Assembly: GCA_036365455.1 (NCBI GenBank)
Contig: JAWQUS010000008.1
Location: 12,073,501 to 12,137,500, forward strand
Source: Macrosoma leucophasiata
Lineage: Eukaryota; Arthropoda; Insecta; Lepidoptera; Hedylidae
DNA: 64,000 nucleotides
Direction of reading: 5' to 3'
Of this stretch, positions 59,691 through 64,000 are shown in pieces. The notes below the pieces were generated by a model that was not told where the DNA came from, ran no database searches, and saw nothing but the letters and a program-made list of their open reading frames with translations. A program made the translations under genes and the position numbers. Within the stretch, counting starts at the first letter, position 1. Each line of letters opens with the position of its first letter.

Positions 59691-61798
59691 ATTACATTAA
59701 ATTGTCAGTGCCTTCATTACAACACAAATACCCCGAAACCACTATTCGGCATATCTCTAGTAGGTAGGTAAAATAGTCTAACTACCTAGTGAAAATATTT
59801 TATTTCGTTTAAAGTAAAAATAACTTTCTTTCTATTTCAACGTATTATCGTATACAACAAGAAAAAGTAGTATAATTATTATTATAATATCCCCAATAGA
59901 CAGGCTTGTGTGACCCCGAAATGAAATGTCACACCATTTTCTTATTCGACACTGTCATTCCACAATACATCATTTACTCGAAAAGGATTTGGGTCGGTCA
60001 ATGACAGCATCAAAATTTCATATCTAACTAGACGGTCTAGGTATTTAGGCATTAGGGCAATAATTGGGGCGTGCACATTTGTAGCTGGTCGCCAGTTGCT
60101 ACGTTTTATGTCGGCGATATTGAAACGCTGTGTTTATAGATATGTATACAGCTGTTAAATTCGAAACATAGCAAGTATCATTCTGATAACAAAAATAATA
60201 AGCCAAAATACTCGTTGTACATATATAAATATGGAACAAATTATTAAACCAATTATAATGTTGGTTATTTCAGAAGTATAGGAATATCAATGTGTTGCTA
60301 TACATGAGCATATTTTAACAAAAAGCGAAGTGCGCGATGTCATCGTCCCAATTCCCCCACTATCTAATGAGACGAGTATTGAGCTCTATTAATACTATGA
60401 TAAAACAACACACGACATAATAGCTAAGACAAAACCCATCCGTGATCAAAACGCTGCCAAAATAATAACTCAAAATGATAATTTAAGTGGGTGATAAATT
60501 ATACATAATTGCAGAACACATTGTCATTACTAATTTTCTAAACATGAAAGATTGCCTATTTGTGTTTACAACATTAACTATCTAAAATTTTCCAAATTCG
60601 GCCAAAGTATAATTTCCACAAAAGATCATAAATTGCAATTGAAAACTAGATTATTCTTCTATCTTCTATCCACCATAAAATCCACGAAAAAGATAATCAT
60701 GGCCGGAAGCTAATATAACTTATATTATAATAGGCATGAGATCGTTACATAAATGAGGGTTTCTCATAATGTCTGATGATGTGTAACATAAATTGCTTTG
60801 AATAGCATCATAAAGCCCATCCGATGCCTCACAGTGATCTGATACTATTTATATGCAGATAGCAGGTAATTTAGAATTTCGTATTATCACGCACTGTGAC
60901 GAACAGCTGCCTCAGACAAATGCCAGACACGCCTTCACACACTTATATAAAAACAAAGTGCTATCACAAACGACATTTAACGACCATTATAAATCTGATG
61001 CAATAGGTAATCGACACACCATTCTAACATCTTTCAGCAAACAGGCTTAGGCTAATGTGATAAATTATGCAGGCACTCGAAAACGAGAAACCTTTTAACG
61101 TATTACTAGATACTCCCACCCATTATACGGTCTTCTCATTTCCTTTATCACTAAAAAGCACTTTGACATGGGTTCATGCCGACTCTAAAGGTCGGCTGTG
61201 ACGTAATGTGGTGATCTATTGAAGCTACATTTCTGCAAGTACACAATGCCAATTTACTCTTTTGGTGACTGTTTCTTAACATCTTATCTACTTATCTTTT
61301 AAGAGTTCATAACCATTACTGAAGAATACTCAAGTGGATTTATTTCATTTCATGTCATTGCTGTGCTTATTCTGCTCTAAGGTAAGTAACGGTACTTTAT
61401 AAATAGGGCACGGCAGTCCAGATGCGATACATACATACATGAAATACATTAGAAATCAATACATATAATAAGACAGTAAAAATCGAGTGTCTGTACATTA
61501 AATATTTTTCCAAAAAAATGATAGGGGACGATTAAAGAAGTGCAATTTTTGTCTGTCTGTCTGGTACGTTATAAATTCGAATCTATGCAACGGATTTAAA
61601 CGCAGGACAGATCAGATCAGAGAGGATCAGGATTTTTCACAGGTGGATAACATATATGTAGTTAGGAGCGTTGTCAAAACGTTGTTTCGTCAAAATCGGT
61701 TAAGAGAAAAAGAAGTTATGATCAATTGAATATTTATTTCAAGCACTGCTTCAAAACTTTTAAACAGAGTTGCGGTGTATATTGGTTTTTGTGGTGTC

Positions 61799-61872
61799 AT
61801 TGGTGGTGGTGTTGGTGGTGTTGGTGGTGTAGGAGTTGGTGGTGTTGGTGGCGTTGGTGGCTTTGGTGGCGT
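61799..61872. repeat. GGTGTTGGT-type minisatellite
   Basis: Imperfect repeats of GGTGTTGGT with interruptions (GTAGGAGTT, GGCGTTGGT). It sits within a Helitron-like element; Helitrons of this type often carry internal microsatellites. Confidence 0.85.
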
Positions 61873-62509
61873 TAGCCTAATAGTATCCATAAATGTTTTC
61901 GTATGATCCAAACTTAACCAAAAGTCACTTTTCCACGCAAACGAAGTCGCGGGCACAGCTAGTGTTAAAATAAATATTTAAAGCATGAGATATAATGGTT
62001 GGACCGGCCATGTAGTAGTGTAGAATCACCGGTCCATTGATCTTTGATACTCATCAGTAACGTAATGCTTATTTTTGCACGACCTTATTCTAATGTATGT
62101 AGTTGGAGTGTATTATGGGACACAACGAAAGCCCTCTCGATGTGAATCCGTGAATCCTTACAGTTGCTGTACCTACTTACAAGGCAAAGTATGAGTATAG
62201 TATGGAACGCTTAATATAATTATGTGTATTTACAAAAATCACAAACTTAACATACGCTGAACAGAAATTTGTAATTTCCTTTATTCTTATCTGTGTAAAT
62301 TTCCGGTTTTCTTTTCGACCCAGCCCTCACATATGAATAACTTGCCTATTTTTACACGCAAGGTTGTTTATATTTGAATTGGTATTTATAAAGTGTATAG
62401 TTCACTAAATTATCACTCCTCGACATAAACGTTGAAATTTTATTTTTAAACACCTGTTGATTTTTGTTTTAATGTATTATTGACTAGTGGACCGCCCGGC
62501 TTCGCTCGG

Positions 62510-62566
62510 GTTCAATATTGATTACTTAATGTAATCAATATTGCACCCGAGCGAAGTAGTAAGTAC
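62510..62566. repeat. 26-bp inverted repeat with one mismatch
   Basis: CTTCGCTCGGGTTCAATATT GATTAC at 62510-62535 is complementary to 62541-62566 except for one pair; loop TTAAT. The outer part CTAGTGGACCGCCCGGCTTC is a reversed Helitron-like end. Confidence 0.88.
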
Positions 62567-63734
62567 TTACTACTAATACGGTTCTAATTTATAGGGTGCC
62601 GAAAACTGTTATTTGCCGTTAAACTGATCCTCTGCTATCTCTTTCATCCATACTACCAATCCCAAAAACATTCTTATGGGTCGAATTTCGCAAAAACTCG
62701 TCTAACACCTATATATGCTTAAAGAAATCTCTTTACAAAATTTGACACTGCTAGCACACAGAAGAGGTGCTGATGACCTTATTTATCAGTTCTCAGAGGG
62801 CTCCTGCCGCTTGACACTTTAATGTTGGTGATCCGACTTTTTTCCTCGAAAGCACAATGCCTGACAATTAAGTATAAAATAAATATTTAAATATTATAAA
62901 TTTATATAAATTTAAATAATATATATTTTTCTAAGGTAATAAAGGTAATCTAGTTGAAAAAACATTATATGAATAACTCGGAAAATCTAATAATCTTCTA
63001 ACTTACACGGGGATGATTGTGACATCTGCATTCAATATCTAGAGGTCTAGCAGATGATTTTGTCTTTGAAAATCTATATTTGGGTTAACCTACTAGGTAT
63101 ATGCTCAGATGAAGTATACGTAATAGGTTATTGTTTGAATGTGCAGATAGATATTTGTTTTTAACCAATTATACCGAAACTTCAGTCGGTGACAAAAGGA
63201 CAATTTTTTAACTTGATTAACAAACAATATGTATAATTCAGTAGTATCAGTAGACGCTTGAATAAATACAAAAAATTGCCATAAACTACTAACAAACTCC
63301 GAATTAACTATGAATATATAGATCTACTAGCTGACCCGGCCACGCGTTGCTGTGGCAAGTTTTCGTTTTAATACATTATAGTAAACAATCTAAGAGGAAC
63401 AATAAGAGAACATCAGTCACGGAGTCCACTATGCTTTTTCACACAGATGGTATTTGTAAAAAAAATTGACGATCTCCTTTTCACTACAAAATAAATTTAA
63501 TTAATTTTATAGCGTCAACAACACGTGGTAATTATGCTGTTAAAATGTAGCTTATATGACACGTTTGTAGATTTACCATAGCAGCGCCATCTATTGATTA
63601 CTTACTCAACCCGGTCGAAAGGTATCGACATCTGTTAGAATCATTTGGAGTTAACAGATAATTGTGACTGTCAAATAATAACAGACAAATAATTAGCAAT
63701 AAATTAAAATTGCGACTATAATTTGAGATTTAAA

Positions 63735-63858
63735 CTATCCTATCTCTCAAGTTGGATCGAACTGCACATGGTGTGCGAATTTTATTATAATCGGTTAAGT
63801 GGTATAGGAGTCCATTGAGGACAAACATTGTGACACGAGATTTATATATATTAAGATA
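63735..63858 (-). mobile_element. Helitron-like element 5' part, inverted
   Basis: Reverse complement of 7535-7650, sharing AACCACTTAACCGATTATAA and GTGTCACAATGTTTGTCCTC with few differences; the CTAGT end is not included. Confidence 0.65.
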
Positions 63859-64000
63859 TTTACATTATAATGTTTCGATTGGTTGAGTATTCGATGGACG
63901 TAGGTATTTCTGCGTGCGCTAACGATAAGGGCAGTTTCAGAGCAGCAATTTATATGCACATATAAGTTTTCTTTTTCGGATGCGCATGATCACGCGTACA

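Larger units (their letters stand above)
59700..64000. other. MYPT intron 1 continued
   Basis: AT-rich. Contains a minisatellite at 61799-61872, Helitron-like ends (about 61930-61962, 62485-62515, 63328-63365), a hairpin at 62510-62566 and an inverted copy of the 7535 Helitron-like 5' part at 63735-63858. No exon supported. Confidence 0.55.

Noticed and set aside
61690..61956. Minus-strand Pro/Thr-rich (PPTPPTP) protein
   Set aside because: Generated by the GGTGTTGGT minisatellite; no other support for a gene.

Overview
The window is nuclear genomic DNA of a lepidopteran insect (moth or butterfly). It is AT-rich, with long introns, and full of typical insect mobile DNA: mariner, hAT, RTE-like and R4/Dong-like LINEs, tRNA-derived SINEs, and Helitron-like ends finishing in CTAGT. 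I saw no bacterial operon, CRISPR array, rRNA or tRNA gene.

One host gene dominates. Reading leftwards on the minus strand, 17 exons between 45311 and 2893 encode the myosin phosphatase targeting subunit (MYPT; vertebrate PPP1R12A family, Drosophila Mbs). The exons join without a frame break (2358 nt, 785 codons plus stop). They supply most of the ankyrin-repeat domain, a low-complexity middle, the two Rho-kinase inhibitory phosphorylation motifs (RRSTQGV and RRSTGV) and the C-terminal coiled coil. The first coding exon, with the PP1-docking motif and first ankyrin repeat, is not here; it must lie beyond the right edge, so 45312-64000 is intron 1.

A 540-nt open exon with its own ATG lies at 8572-9111, inside the intron before the coiled-coil exons. 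It ends at a donor in the right phase to join them, and suggests an internal promoter making a short (about 292 aa) isoform without ankyrin repeats. Two other MYPT exons have decayed partial tandem copies beside them (19.44-19.79 kb and 24.08-24.19 kb). The second copy was later split by a mariner whose TA target can be read from the duplicated flank.

Layout: 1-2892, 3' flank with repeats; 2893-4965, last three exons; 8572-9111, alternative first exon; 9741-16464, transposon cluster (mariner, RTE-like LINE, mariner fragment joined to a hAT); 18298-45311, remaining exons with MITE-rich introns; 45312-64000, intron 1, with LINE tails (50.7 and 51.8 kb), a 1.77-kb long-TIR DNA element (52048-53819), and a nearly full R4/Dong-like LINE (about 55.6-59.14 kb) inserted into an older dispersed repeat. 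Several near-perfect short palindromes and a cluster of CRE-like TGACG motifs in a MYPT intron are not explained by the gene model.
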